A program made the translations under genes and the position numbers. Positions 53,529 through 63,856 of a DNA stretch of 64,000 nt are shown piece after piece. Position 1 is the stretch's first letter; the number at the start of each line of letters is the position of its first letter. The notes beneath the pieces were generated by a model. The model was not told the DNA's origin and did not search any database. It saw only the letters and a list, made by a program, of their open reading frames with translations. Source of the DNA: Plotosus lineatus (taxonomy: Eukaryota; Chordata; Actinopteri; Siluriformes; Plotosidae); contig CM045731.1 in assembly GCA_024760905.1 (NCBI GenBank), positions 56,184,125 through 56,248,124 on the forward strand, given 5' to 3'.

Positions 53529-54840
53529 TCTTTCAAGGAAAAAATTCTAACATTAACAAAGAGACAGGTGGAGAGAGACAGAGATATTAAGACATAAATA
53601 ACTTGAATGAGTTTAAATTAGGATGTATTTTTTTAATTTCAAGTTCATTGGTGCATTTTAATTCGTTTCTATTACAGATTAAAAACAATGTTAATGGAGT
53701 TTTTTTTATTGTAAGTCGAACTATATTTCTTTCTTTTTTGGTTTTAATGTTAATAAAGATATAATGTTATACACATGTGTACTAATAATTTTATAGACAA
53801 ATAATACTATTTATAGTTGCTTGAGGGGTAGTGGGTGTGTGTGTGAAATGTTTTTTCTTCCTGGGAGGACACAGAAAATAATTGAGAAGCACTGGGTTAA
53901 AGTCAAAAGTTGTCATCATCATCCTTTTGTTGGTTGTTTTTAGCTAGCAGTACATTTGAAAAAAGTTTATGTCTTTTCAGAATCACTAACTTGCTTATTT
54001 TTTTTAACCTGGAAGATATCCACACACTTGATCTTAGATTGTAGTTCTGGCATCCACTGCTTCCTGCTGATTTTGGTAAGATGTTCGTGAAATGACCGTT
54101 TAGCAAAGAAAAGACAATGAGATATGGGAGGAATCGGACAAGTTTGATCAGTGTGTGAGACGCAGCACTTACGGCAACCGCTGCTAATGACGACATGTCG
54201 GTGTAACCTACGCTCCAGCTCCCAGCACAAGAACCTTATTCGGAGCCTGCAGAAAAAGTGTAAGAAGCCTTGACAGAGAGAGACACACAAACCCGGTGAG
54301 TGACGTTGTTGTCGTCGAGCCCTGTCAGGATGCTTTCTGCGTGGGAACTGAACCCGGTGGCCTGATTCAGGCGTGCCAGAGAGCACGGAAAAGGCCAAAC
54401 TGGTACTGCAGACTCCCACGGAGAGGGGAGGGGACGGTCGAATACAACTTCACTCCTTCTTTATTCAGCCAAGGGGGTTTGTTTGCTTTGTCTTGCCTTT
54501 CACTCCATGAAGTTGCCCTGTTCTTTTGTTGGCGTGAGCAATGGCCTTGTACGGAGCTGAGATCTCGCACTTTGGATTCTTCTGAATGTCTACTTGCTGC
54601 TAATGAGCTGCTTTTGGTGTCGTTTTGTGCCCAGTGTTTTAAGTTTCAAGAAGGTACGAAAACTGATGAATGTGAGACGTCCTTTATTTTTTCCAATTCA
54701 ATCTTCTTATTAAAGAAATCCAGGATACTTAGTGTATGTTTATCTAGAGATGTTCTAACCATATAATAAATTCCACGAAATGACTTAAACACATTAAAGT
54801 AATATAGTAACCATAGAAATGTAGTTATAAATATATAGTT
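53529..54840. other. No gene recognised
   Basis: Unassigned sequence. A CCCG|GTGAGTGACG donor-like site lies at 54293-54302 after a purine-rich stretch, but no coding partner is seen. An AGAAAATAATTGAGAAGCAC segment at 53873 resembles the first bases of the window. Confidence 0.4.
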
Positions 54841-56400
54841 GTCCTTCTCAAAAAATTAGCATATTGTAATAAAGTTCATTATTTTCTGTAATGTACAGAT
54901 AAAAATTAAACTTTCATATATTTTAGATTCATTGCACCCCAACTGAAATATTTCAGGTCTTTTATTGTTGTAATACTGATGATTTTGGCATACAGCTCAT
55001 GAAAACCCAAAATTCCTATCTCAAAAAATTAGCATATTTCATCTGACCAATAAAAAAAAAAAGTGTTTTTAATACAAAAAAGCCAACCTTCAAATAATTA
55101 TGTTCAGTTATGCACTCAATACTTGGTCGGGAATCCTTTTGCAGAAATGATTGCTTCAATGCGGCGTGGCATGGAGGCAATCAACCTGTGGAGCTGCTGA
55201 GGTGTTATGGAGGCCCAGGATGCTTCGATAGCGGCCTTAAGCTCATCCGCAGTGTTGGGTCTGGTGTCTCTCAACTTTCTCTTCACAATATCCCACAGAT
55301 TCTCTATGGGGTTCAGATCAGGAGAGTTGGCAGGCCAATTGAGCACAGTAATACCATGGTCAGTAAACCATTTAGCAGTGGTTTTGGCACTGTGAGCAGG
55401 TGCCAGGTCGTGCTGAAATATGAAATCTTCATCTCCATAAAGCTTTTCAGCAGATGGAAGCATAAAGTTCTCCAAAATCTCCTGATAGCGAGCTGCATTG
55501 ACCCTGCCCTTGATAAAACACAGTGGACCAACACCAGCAGCTGACATGGCACCCCAGACCATCACTGACTGTGGATACTTGACACTGGACGTCAGGCACT
55601 TTGGCATTTCCTGCTCCCCAGTCTTCCTCCAGACTCTGGCACCTTTGATTTCCAAATGACATGCAATTTGGATGATTTGCTTTCATCCAAAAAAAGTACA
55701 TTAGACCACTGAGCAACAGTCCAGTGCTGCTTCTCTGTAGCCCAAGTCAGGTACTTCTGCCGCTATTTCTGGTTCAAAAGTGGCTTGACCTGGAGAATGC
55801 GGCATCTGTAACCCAGTCGACTGCTTCCACAGGTCCCCAAAGGTCTGGAATCGGCCCTTCTCCACAATCTTCCTCAGGGTCCGGTCACCTCTTCTGGTTG
55901 TGCAGCGTTTTCTGCCACACTGTTTCCTTCCCACAGACGTCCCACTGAGGTGCCTTGATACAGCACTCTGGGAACAGCCTATTCGCTCAGAGATTTCTTT
56001 CTGTGTCTCACCCTCTTGCTTGAGGGTGTCAATGATGGCCTTCTGGACAGCAATCAGGTCGGCAGTCTTACCCATGATTGCGGTTTTGAGTAATGAACCA
56101 GGCTGGGAGTTTTTAAAAGCCTCAGGAATCTTTTGCAGGTGTTTAGAGTTAATTGGTTGATTCAGATGATTATGTTAATAGCTCGTTTAGAGAACCTTTT
56201 CATGATATGCTAATTTTTTGAGATAGGAATTTTGGGTTTTCATGAGCTGTATGCCAAAATCATCAGTATTAAAATAATAAAAGACCTGAAATATTTCAGT
56301 TGTTGTGCAATGAATCTAAAATACATGAAAGTTAAATTTTTATCAGTACATTACAGAAAATAATTAACTTTATCACAACATGCTAATTTTTTGAGAAGGA

Positions 56401-56401
<1 letters not shown>
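54841..56401 (-). mobile_element. Tc1/mariner element copy 2
   Basis: TIRs of about 200 bp start GTCCTTCTCAAAAAATTAGC (54841) and end in the complementary TTTTTTGAGAAGGAC (56401), followed by TA. The inner CTCAAAAAATTAGCATAT repeat at 55020 gives the same IR/DR layout as copy 1. The left flank lost its TA by mutation or slippage. Confidence 0.93.
55116..56075 (-). pseudogene. Tc1 transposase, copy 2 (one main frameshift)
   Basis: Frame 55701-56075 encodes the DNA-binding part (MGKTADLIAVQKAIIDTLKQ, EISERIGCSQSAVSRHLSGT). Frame 55116-55655 encodes the catalytic part (GARVWRKTGEQEMPKCLTSS, FQHDLAPAHSAKTTAKWFTD, NSPDLNPIENLWDIVKRKLR, ending AKGFPTKY). A frameshift between 55655 and 55720 falls around the first catalytic Asp. 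This copy lacks the two stops seen in copy 1 and is the better preserved. Confidence 0.92.

Positions 56402-56496
<95 letters not shown>
56402..56496. repeat. (AT)n(AG)n microsatellite
   Basis: AT units change to GA units and abut the Tc1 right end on one side and a second Tc1 TIR fragment on the other. Confidence 0.95.
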
Positions 56497-56499
<3 letters not shown>

Positions 56500-56575
56500 G
56501 AATTTTGGGTTTTCATGAGCTGTATGCCAAAATCTGCAATGAATGTGCAATGAATCTAAAATATACGAAATATTA
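56497..56575. repeat. Extra fragment of Tc1 TIR
   Basis: ATAGGAATTTTGGGTTTTCA, TGAGCTGTATGCCAAAATC and GCAATGAATCTAAAATATAC repeat parts of the TIR at 56222-56325, with a gap between the blocks. Confidence 0.75.
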
Positions 56576-56929
56576 ATATACTGTATTTGAAGTAATAAGT
56601 GCACTGCTCAAATAAGCCCCCACCCTGTTTTTTTCCCATTTATTTATTTATGTATTTATTTTTATTCTATGTCTAATAACCGCCCATGTGTACTGGGAGC
56701 AAAATCGTAGATCAAACTTACCAATTTTATTCAATCAGTCTCTGTAACTGTAAAATGAGGTGTTAAGTGCCTGTAAAAGTGAGTTTACATGGTATTTCAA
56801 GACCTTGTGCCACTGGGGAATGTCCATAATGTTCATCAGTAACAACACATTTGATTGTTCTGCCATGCTTTAAAAAACAGGAAAATATTTTGGTGTGTTC
56901 TTTTGGTAAATGTCTAACAACCAATTAAC

Positions 56930-57115
56930 CATTAGAAATTGCTACAGCAAAACTATCGGATGCGCTGAATGAAAATGTTGCAAAACAAGACCAATTATGC
57001 CAACAAAAAAAAACCCCAAACAAACAAAAACAACCCAACAAAACTACTTATATTTTTATGTGAGGAGCATCTGCGTGTGCATGTGTGTGTCTGTATGTTT
57101 GTGTAACTGTAAAGT
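56930..57115 (+). mobile_element. Family P MITE, left part of an interrupted copy
   Basis: ATGTTGCAAAACAAGACC, AATTATGCC and ATTTTTATGTGAGGAGCA correspond to 1538-1665 of the complete copy. The matching right part resumes at 60566. Confidence 0.62.
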
Positions 57116-57275
57116 GTTGGGTTTTTACACCCGAGCCTAGTAGCTCATCAGGCTGGTGCTTATCACTGGGTTCTGTAGCGTGAAGCAACCAGGAGTTCAA
57201 CTCCTCCTGGATGGGATGCTAGACCATTGCAGGTTACCTTCCCAGTATATTTTTACTGGTACCCATTTATATTTC
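57116..57275 (+). mobile_element. Family T repeat, left part
   Basis: GGGTTTTTACACCCGAGCC, GCTCATCAGGCTGGTGCTTA, GGAGTTCAACTCCTCCTGG and CCCAGTATATTTTTACTGG match 63857-64000. The copy is cut by the LINE that follows and seems to resume at 60428. Confidence 0.7.
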
Positions 57276-57333
57276 AAAATTTTTCAAATTTTCTTTTTCT
57301 TTCTTCAATACTGCATCTGGGAAACCCACTTTT

Positions 57334-58827
57334 ATGATGCTTTTGTTTTTCTGTGCACTTTTACTCTCACTTTTTGCATCGGCGTCAGGAAACTCATTCA
57401 CCGACGGCTCTGAGCAACGCAGGTCTTACACACGTGAGACCCTCCTCGGCCTGCGCGCCCCTGCCCTCCTTCACGCGGAAAAGCCCGTTGTTCCTGTGGA
57501 AATACGGAGGAAAAGGAGAGGCTGCAGAGGGGGACGAAAGACGCGGAGGACATGTGTTCCCTCTGTCATCATGGGAAATGTCCGCGCGATCGCCAACAAG
57601 ACGGAGGAGCTGGCGGCGCTGACCCGGCAGCAGAGGCAGTACCGGGACTGCAGCCTCATGTGTTTCTCAGAGACGTGGCTGAATGAACTCACACCGGACT
57701 CTGTGGTTTCTCTGAACGGATTTACACTCGCGCGTGCAGATCGGAGTGCAACGGAGAGCGGTAAGAAGAAAGGAGGGGGCGTGGCGGTCTATGTGAATGA
57801 ACGATGGTGCCACCCGGCCAACGTGCACGTGAAGGAGCAGCTATGCACGCGGGACCTGGAACTGCTCGCAGTGAGCGCGCGGCCATATTATCTACCGAGG
57901 GAGTTTTCACACGTGATTGTGTTTTGCGTGTACATTCCGCCCTCGGCTGATGCGGCGGCCGCGTGTGAGCGTCTACACAGCGCCGTTAATCAGACACAGA
58001 CTCGTCACCCCCGCGCCTTGATTCTGATCAGCGGGGACTTTAACCACGCCCCTCTCTCCGCCTCTCTTCCGACGTTCACGCAATACGTGAAGTGTGCCAC
58101 AAGACACAATAAAACACTGGACTTGCTGTATGCAAATGTGAAGGACGCTTACAGCTCCTCCCCCCTCCCCCCACTGGGACGCTCAGACCACAACCTGGTC
58201 TACCTGCTCCCCCAATACACACCCAGGGTGCGAAAGGAACCTGTGCAGAAGAGGTCTGTGAAAGTGTGGACCGAGGAGACCAATGAGAGGCTTAGGGACT
58301 GTTTCCAAACCACAGACTGGAGCATGCTCTGTAACTCCTTTGGTGATGACATCGACGGCCTCACACACTGTATCACTGATTACATGAACTTCTGCGTGGA
58401 CAGCACTGTGCCAACACAGAGGGTACGGTGCTTCTCCAACAATCACCCATGGGTCACCCCTGAACTTAAAGTCCTCCTGAACCAGAAAAAGAGGGCTTTC
58501 ATCTCAGGGGATAGAGAGAAGCAGAAGAAGGTCCAGCGTGAGCTCCAGTGTAGGATCAGGAAGGCAAAGAAGGACTATGGTAAGAAGCTGGAGGAGAAGC
58601 TGGCTCAGAACAACGTGCGGGACGTCTGGAGAGGACTAAAAACCATGTCTGGATTTGGGCAGGGTGTCAGAGGGACAGCTGATGGTGACCAGCGCTGGGC
58701 GGATGAACTAAACTGTTACTTCAACAGGTTTGATTCTCCCCCTCCCCTCTGCCCCCTCCCGTTCCCCCTCTCTTCACACATCTCTAGACCAGCAGACACC
58801 TCCCCTCCCCAGGCCAACTTCACTTGA
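57334..58827 (+). pseudogene. CR1-like LINE copy 2 endonuclease ORF
   Basis: From N- to C-terminus: GNVRAIANKTEELAALTRQQ (about residue 80), CSLMCFSETWLNELTP, GGGVAVYVNERWCHPANVHV, ILISGDFNHAPLS, then TLDLLYANVKDAY and GRSDHNLVYLLPQYTP. These hold the Asn, Glu, Asp and Asp-His residues of the APE fold. The linker (DWSMLCNSFGDDIDGL, VTPELKVLLNQKKRAF) leads to a proline-rich stretch where the frame shifts near 58740-58825. This is the longest open frame among the mobile elements here. Confidence 0.85.
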
Positions 58828-59747
58828 CTGCTACAGCCCGACAGACACATCCCCCTCCCTCTGCAGCCCACCCCAGCCCCCCCTCTCCCTCACATCAGAC
58901 CAGGTGAGGAGACAGCTGAGGCGACTAAATCAGAGGAAATCTGAAGGACCAGATGGCATCAGCCCCAGGCTGCTGAGGACCAGCGCAGACCAGCTCTGTG
59001 AGGTACTATGCTACCTGTACAACCTGAGCCTCAGCCTGGAGAAGGTTCCCGTCCTGTGGAAGACCTCCTGTGTGGTTCCAGTTCCCAAAACAGCACAAGC
59101 GAAGGAACCGGCCCACTACAGACCTGTTGCCCTGACCTCCCACCTTATGAAGACCATGGAAAGGCTCCTCCTCATACACCTCCGCTCTATGGTGAGCCCC
59201 ACCCTAGATCCGCTGCAGTTTGCCTACAGGCCCAACATCGGAGTAGAAGACGCCGTCAACTACCTTCTGCAGCGGGCACTCACCCACCTGGAGATCGCTG
59301 GCAACGCTGTGAGGGTCATGTTCTTTGACTTCTCCAGCGCCTTCAACACCATCAGGCCAGCGCTTCTGCGGGGAAAGCTGGAGGACGTGGGAATGGACGG
59401 GCATCTTGCTGCCTGGATCACTGACTACCTTACTAACCGTCCACAGTACGTGCGGCTACGCGGCTGTAAGTCAAAGGTGGCAGTCTGCAGCACGGGGGCA
59501 CCGCAGGGCACCGTCCTCTCACCCTTCCTTTTCAGCATTTATACCTCGGACTTTAGCTATAGCACAGACAGCTGCCACCTCCAGAAGTTCTCGGACGACT
59601 CCGCCATCGTGGGCCGTGTGTCAGAGGGGAACGAGCTGGAGTACCGGTCGGTCATCGTTGACTTCGTGGACTGGTGTGAGCGCAACCACTTGTGCTTGAA
59701 CACCAGGAAGACGAAGGAGATGGTGGTCGACTTCAGAAGAGGCACAC

Positions 59748-59785
<38 letters not shown>

Positions 59786-60230
59786 ACTAGTGAACGTCCA
59801 GGGACAGGACAGTGAGATAGTGAACAGTTTCAAATACCTGGGCGTTCACCTTAACAATAAACTGGACTGGTCCCACAACACCAACGCCCTGTACAAGAAG
59901 GGCCAGAGTCGCCTCCACCTTCTGAGGAGACTCAAGTCCTTCGGAGTATGCAGACCTCTGCTCAGGACATTTTATGACTCTGTGGTAGCCTCTGCAATCC
60001 TCTACGCTGCCATCTGCTGGGCCCCGGGCAGCACAGAGCGGGACAGAAAAAGACTGAACAAGCTGGTCAGGAGGGCCAGCTCTGTCCTCGGCTGCCCACT
60101 GGACTCTGTGGAGGAGGTGAGTGAGAGGAGGATGGTAGCAAAGCTCACATCCATCATGAACAACAGCTCTCACCCACTTCACCAGACTGTAGAGAAGCTG
60201 AGTAGCTCCTTCAGTGGACGACTGAAGTCG
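58730..60230 (+). pseudogene. CR1-like LINE copy 2 reverse transcriptase
   Basis: Frame 58730-59815 has RRQLRRLNQRKSEGPDGISP, FAYRPNIGVEDAVNYLLQRA, VMFFDFSSAFNTIRPALLRG, CSTGAPQGTVLSPFLF and the active site KFSDDSAIVG (59584-59613), all conserved. It leaves frame in the (AC)n at 59748-59781. The following frame 59790-60356 continues NSFKYLGVHLNNKLDWSHNT to PLHQTVEKLSSSFSG, then runs into 3' sequence because about 30 terminal codons are deleted. Confidence 0.87.
59748..59781. repeat. (AC)n inside the LINE coding region
   Basis: Seventeen AC units directly after the DFRRGTL codons. Copy 1 has a shorter CA run at the equivalent codons (51541-51559). Confidence 0.93.
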
Positions 60231-60427
60231 TTCCCTTCTTTTCTTTTATTGTTTATTAATTTATACTATTTATGTATCTATTTATTTATTTACTTATATA
60301 ATATATATGTATGTGTGCATGTTTGTATATGTATCTATTTTTGCACCCCCTACTGATGGTACCTCAAGAGCCTGTAACAGTGAATTTCTCCATTGTGAGA
60401 TTAATAAAGCTGTATCTTATCTTATCT

Positions 60428-60565
60428 TATACTGCTGGGTGAACAGAGGCACACTTGTGGTTGAAACCTTGCCCAGGGGTCTTAGCACAGTGAGGGTCTC
60501 TGAGATTAAACTCACCACCTCCCGATCATGAGCGCAGTACCCTAACCACTACACCACCGGTCCCA
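60428..60565 (+). mobile_element. Family T repeat, right part
   Basis: CTGCTGGGTGAACAGAGGC continues the family T copy broken at 57275. It ends with CCTAACCACTACACCACCGG, which read on the minus strand is a tRNA-like GTGGTTAGGG head. Confidence 0.62.
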
Positions 60566-60730
60566 CGTATATTTGTGTATTTATATTTTATTTACATCTT
60601 ATGTATTATTTTTGAATGTTTAATTGTTATTATAAGCATTTATATAATTAAATATGTATTTATTGATATTATATACACATATACATATATGTATACATCA
60701 GTCATTGGTGTCGATCCCACTTCACGGAAC
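60566..60730 (+). mobile_element. Family P MITE, right part of an interrupted copy
   Basis: ATTTATATTTTATTTACATC, TTGAATGTTTAATTG and GTGTCGATCCCACTTCACGG match 1680-1835 of the complete copy. Confidence 0.68.
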
Positions 60731-60735
60731 TCAGC

Positions 60736-60886
60736 TTTTAAAGGGTTTATGGGGTTTATCCAGTCCAAAGACTGGAGCCTTGGAACAAATTAGGCGTTTA
60801 ACATGTAAAATGCGACCCCTACTTACGAAATCCCCACGATACGAAAAGGGCTCTGGAATGGATTCATTTCCTAAGTTGGGGGCCGA

Positions 60887-60962
<76 letters not shown>

Positions 60963-61090
60963 CTTACAAAATTAATCTGTTCCAGAAGTGGTTTCGTAAC
61001 CTGATTTTTTCGTAAGTTGAGTAGCATTTTACATGTAAAAGGCCTGATTCGTTCCAAGGACTCCAATACTACCCCATAAATCCTTTAAAA
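60736..61090. mobile_element. Foldback element: ~140-bp inverted repeat around (TA)n
   Basis: The left arm (60736-60890) and right arm (60958-61090) are imperfect reverse complements. For example, AACATGTAAAATGCGACC (left) pairs with GTAGCATTTTACATGTAAAA (right), and CTTGGAACAAATTAGGC pairs with GGCCTGATTCGTTCCAAGG. Between them is (TA)n. A single-arm relative lies at 48438-48512. Confidence 0.8.
60891..60957. repeat. (AT)n microsatellite at hairpin centre
   Basis: About thirty AT units between the two arms of the foldback element. Confidence 0.95.
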
Positions 61091-61129
61091 ATTATAAACG
61101 CATGCACTCTGATGCGCACCTCACAACAA

Positions 61130-61334
61130 TGTAAATTGATTTCATGGGAGGCTTTGGGTTGTTTTTTGTTGGTTTAGGGTTTTTTGCATAACTGCCCTTG
61201 TTTTTATGGTATTTTCCATAATTTTCCTCTGTTCTTCCTTAATTTCCTTACTTTTTAATTCGATGAATATTTTTATAAAAAACCTGCGATGCACTGAAGC
61301 CGCACAAATTGAAGCACGGAGTAGCAAGGGATCT

Positions 61335-61335
<1 letters not shown>
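61130..61335. mobile_element. Family P MITE, right-end fragment
   Basis: GGTTTAGGGTTTTTTGCATAAC, CTTCCTTAATTTCCTTAC and GAAGCACGGAGTAGCAAGGGATC match the right halves of other family P copies. Confidence 0.65.
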
Positions 61336-61392
<57 letters not shown>

Positions 61393-61403
61393 ATGTATGT
61401 ATG

Positions 61404-61430
<27 letters not shown>
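61336..61430. repeat. (GT)n(ATGT)n(AT)n microsatellite
   Basis: GT units pass into ATGT and then AT units, ending AAAACATT. Confidence 0.95.
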
Positions 61431-61436
<6 letters not shown>

Positions 61437-61750
61437 AGACATCATGACTGAAGATTGTCCACCATTCAGACTGCCCTTAAGCTCCACTCTCACTTGACAC
61501 ATGTGCATTACTAGGAGATGGTGATAGCAAAATAAATACTTGGTTTCTTCAAGGCTAACGGCAATTGCAACCAGCCTTCCCCCCCTTGTCTTCTGGGTTG
61601 TGGTGATACTTTGAACTCGAAGCTTGTCCTTCACTGAGAATGAAACTTTGCTGCAGCTGCAAGAGTCAACACACCTTTAGTTTTTAACCCCCGCACGCCC
61701 TGTATATTCTGTTTCAGACCCTTTCAATAGAAATTATTATTAGCAGGGTG
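61431..61750. other. No gene recognised
   Basis: Unassigned sequence between the microsatellite and the hAT remnant. Confidence 0.4.
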
Positions 61751-61758
61751 GTTTAGAC

Positions 61759-62635
61759 CGGGACTGCACCCTCGTGTTTCCCTAAAGCTTTTTCAAAAAT
61801 GTATAGAAATGGAAAAAGCTGAGTTTTTTTTTTAAAAAAATATGGTTTCTATAGGAGGACAAGCCTGACAAACATTCTTAACGTTTTCCAATGTTTACAA
61901 AATATTAGTCCGAGATTTCAACATTTCTGTCAATGAAGATTTGCGTCATAGCTTGCAACACACGTTTCAGTGCAATGCTTTGCCAGGCAGGTTGCTGTTT
62001 TAAACAAACCAGTGGGTGTGTCATGGGCAATGGATCCCAAAGGAAAAAAAAAGAAAGATAGCTGATGAGAACAGAGGATTCAAGGAAGAATGGACTGAAT
62101 CATTTGCTTTCATTGCCAATGTGAAGGATTGCCTGCATGTTTGCTTTGTAATGAGAAGCTGTCAAATAACAAAAAGAGTAATTTGGAAAGACATTTCCAG
62201 GGATGGCATGCTAAATTTGCAGCCGACCACCCAGTTGGGATTGAGAGAAAAAGTGTGATTGCTGTACTACTGAAGAAATTAGTGGATTACATCTCCAAAT
62301 TCCACTATTCCTGCTAGTTTTGTTGCAACCCAAGAGATAATAAAGCATGGAGATGGTGCACAGAAGGATTCATTCATTAAAATACTAGAGCACCTATTTT
62401 CAGAATTCAAAAACAAAACAGAGATAATACAAAAAATTAAAGACATGCCAAGTGAGGGAAAGGGCCATTAAAGTGGAAGGCAACATCACCAATCAACAAA
62501 TCAAGGACATTAATTCAGCCCCAGCATACTCAATTGCCTGCGATGAGTCTTGTGATTTTTGCAGCTCTAGACAGATTTGTTTTTAGATTTTTGGTCCAAT
62601 ATGGCTCTTTAAACATTTTGGGTTGCCGACCCCTG
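61759..62635 (+). mobile_element. hAT transposon remnant, second copy
   Basis: The right end TTGCCGACCCCTG is the complement of the left end of the copy at 14913. Flanks GTTTAGAC (61751-61758) and GTTTAGAT (62636-62643) are an 8-bp duplication with one mismatch. The left terminus (CGGGACTGCACC) has diverged. The interior carries only the N-terminal transposase region. Confidence 0.8.
62016..62460 (+). pseudogene. hAT transposase N-terminus with BED zinc finger
   Basis: Frame 62016-62258 begins with KKRKIADENRGFKEEWTESF. After a shift, frame 62129-62317 reads PACLLCNEKLSNNKKSNLER then HFQGWHAKFAADHPVGIERK, a C-X2-C...H-X4-H BED-type zinc finger. Further remnants read IIKHGDGAQKDSF-like and KNKTEIIQKIKDMPS-like sequence to about 62460. 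The group resembles GTF2IRD2/ZBED5-type hAT transposases. The catalytic domain is deleted. Confidence 0.75.
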
Positions 62636-62878
62636 GTTTAGATCTCAGCATCAAATATTTATCCATATTTCCTCCTTAAAAACCCAAACTCATTTTTGTT
62701 TGAAGAAAATGTCTTAAATACAGCTTGTATTTGTTACTCTGAAACCTATGCACCATTCAGAATGTAGTCAGAAATTAGACTTTTTTTTGTCAGCTTCCCT
62801 TCGAATGTAATACTTTTTTCACTACGATCAACCAGGATGGACTTGTAGATCGAGTGGGAGTCATGCAATGCAACTCAG

Positions 62879-63165
62879 GCAGCACAGTGATATAGCAGTT
62901 AGCATGTCCATCTCACTGCAAGAGGGTCCTTGGTTCGAGTCCCAGGCTGGGGTGCTTTTGACTGCAGTTTGCATGGGTTTCCTCTTACAGTCCAAAGATA
63001 TGCACGTTAGGCTGAATGGCAGTTTCAAATTACTCCAAGGTGTGTGAATGGTTGTTTATGTCTTGACCCTGCTATTGGCACTAACCTCTCCATGACTCTA
63101 ACAGGAGTAAGCTGTCTGGCAAATGAGTAAGAGTATGTGAGTGAGTGAGTGAGTGATGCAACTCT
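62879..63165 (+). mobile_element. Family A SINE
   Basis: Head GGCAGCACAGTGATATAGC with AGTTAGCATGTCC, an exact B box GGTTCGAGTCCC, body (ACAGTCCAAAGATATGCACG) and a tail ending (GTGA)n. Confidence 0.8.
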
Positions 63166-63370
63166 GTCTTTCATAACCTTTCCATAGAAAAACGAATCCC
63201 CTTACAGCTTAAAACTAACACGTACTTAACATAATGGAAATATCATGCTAATCTGTGTCTGCTAGATTTATTTGTTGGACAATTTTATGAAAGTTAATAG
63301 AAAGAGAGTGTACTGTGCTACTTTAGAGCTACTTCTCCCCCATTTTCTCAATAATTTTTTCATATTCACA
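63166..63370. other. No gene recognised
   Basis: Unassigned. Confidence 0.4.
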
Positions 63371-63720
63371 CCCATCAAGAATTACCTTCCCTATCCCACT
63401 GATCAGGGAGGAGTGAAAGCATGCACACTCTGCTGGAATGCTAGCTACCCGCCTCTTTTCAAATGCCTGCGCCATGCGTATTTTGGGGTGGCCTGACACA
63501 CTCAAGAAAAGTGCTATATGCCCCATATAGCTTACAGACGCCCATGGTTGGCTGGTGATCGCTGTGAATGACTGAGAAATGAGCATATGCTATCCCTCCC
63601 TCCCATGAGAGTTTGGCCAATTAGCTCTCATGGGCTCCTGGTGACAGACGGCTAAGGCATTAACTCGGATTTGAACCAACAATCTCTGAGTTAATAGTCA
63701 CGTACCTTGTTGATGCTACA
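63371..63720 (-). mobile_element. Candidate tRNA-derived SINE, antisense
   Basis: GGATTTGAACCAACAATCTC near 63667 is an antisense B box (GGTTCAAATCC). The upstream GACGCCCATGGTTGGCTGG and CTCCCTCCCATGAGAGTTTGG look like the body of an interspersed fish SINE. It is unlike families A and R. Boundaries are approximate. Confidence 0.45.
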
Positions 63721-63726
63721 CAAAGT

Positions 63727-63773
63727 TTATTGAACATTTGCACAAAGTTAAAAACATTTGCACAAAGTTATTT
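63727..63773. repeat. Short tandem repeat of AACATTTGCACAAAGTTA
   Basis: AACATTTGCACAAAGTTA occurs twice, separated by AAA, after a CACAAAGTTTATTG variant. Confidence 0.8.
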
Positions 63774-63856
63774 TCGTGAAATTTCTACAGAGGCCGGGGC
63801 TTTGGCAAAAGAAGTTTTCACAAAATTTTCAAGATGATCTGGTAGGTAAAGTCTGT

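Larger units (their letters stand above)
57276..60427 (+). mobile_element. CR1/L2/Rex1-like LINE copy 2, near full length
   Basis: A T-rich leader is followed by a 497-codon frame with a complete APE endonuclease, then the reverse transcriptase, and a 3' end AATAAAGCTGTATCTTATCTTATC. It interrupts a family T repeat. Two coding frameshifts (about 58730-58830 and the CA run at 59750) and two small 3' deletions compared with copy 1 make it non-autonomous, but its endonuclease is uninterrupted. Confidence 0.88.

Noticed and set aside
54241..54310. Donor-like CCCG|GTGAGTG after a purine-rich stretch
   Set aside because: No CpG enrichment, no open frame with known content, and no partner exon; donor-like strings occur by chance.
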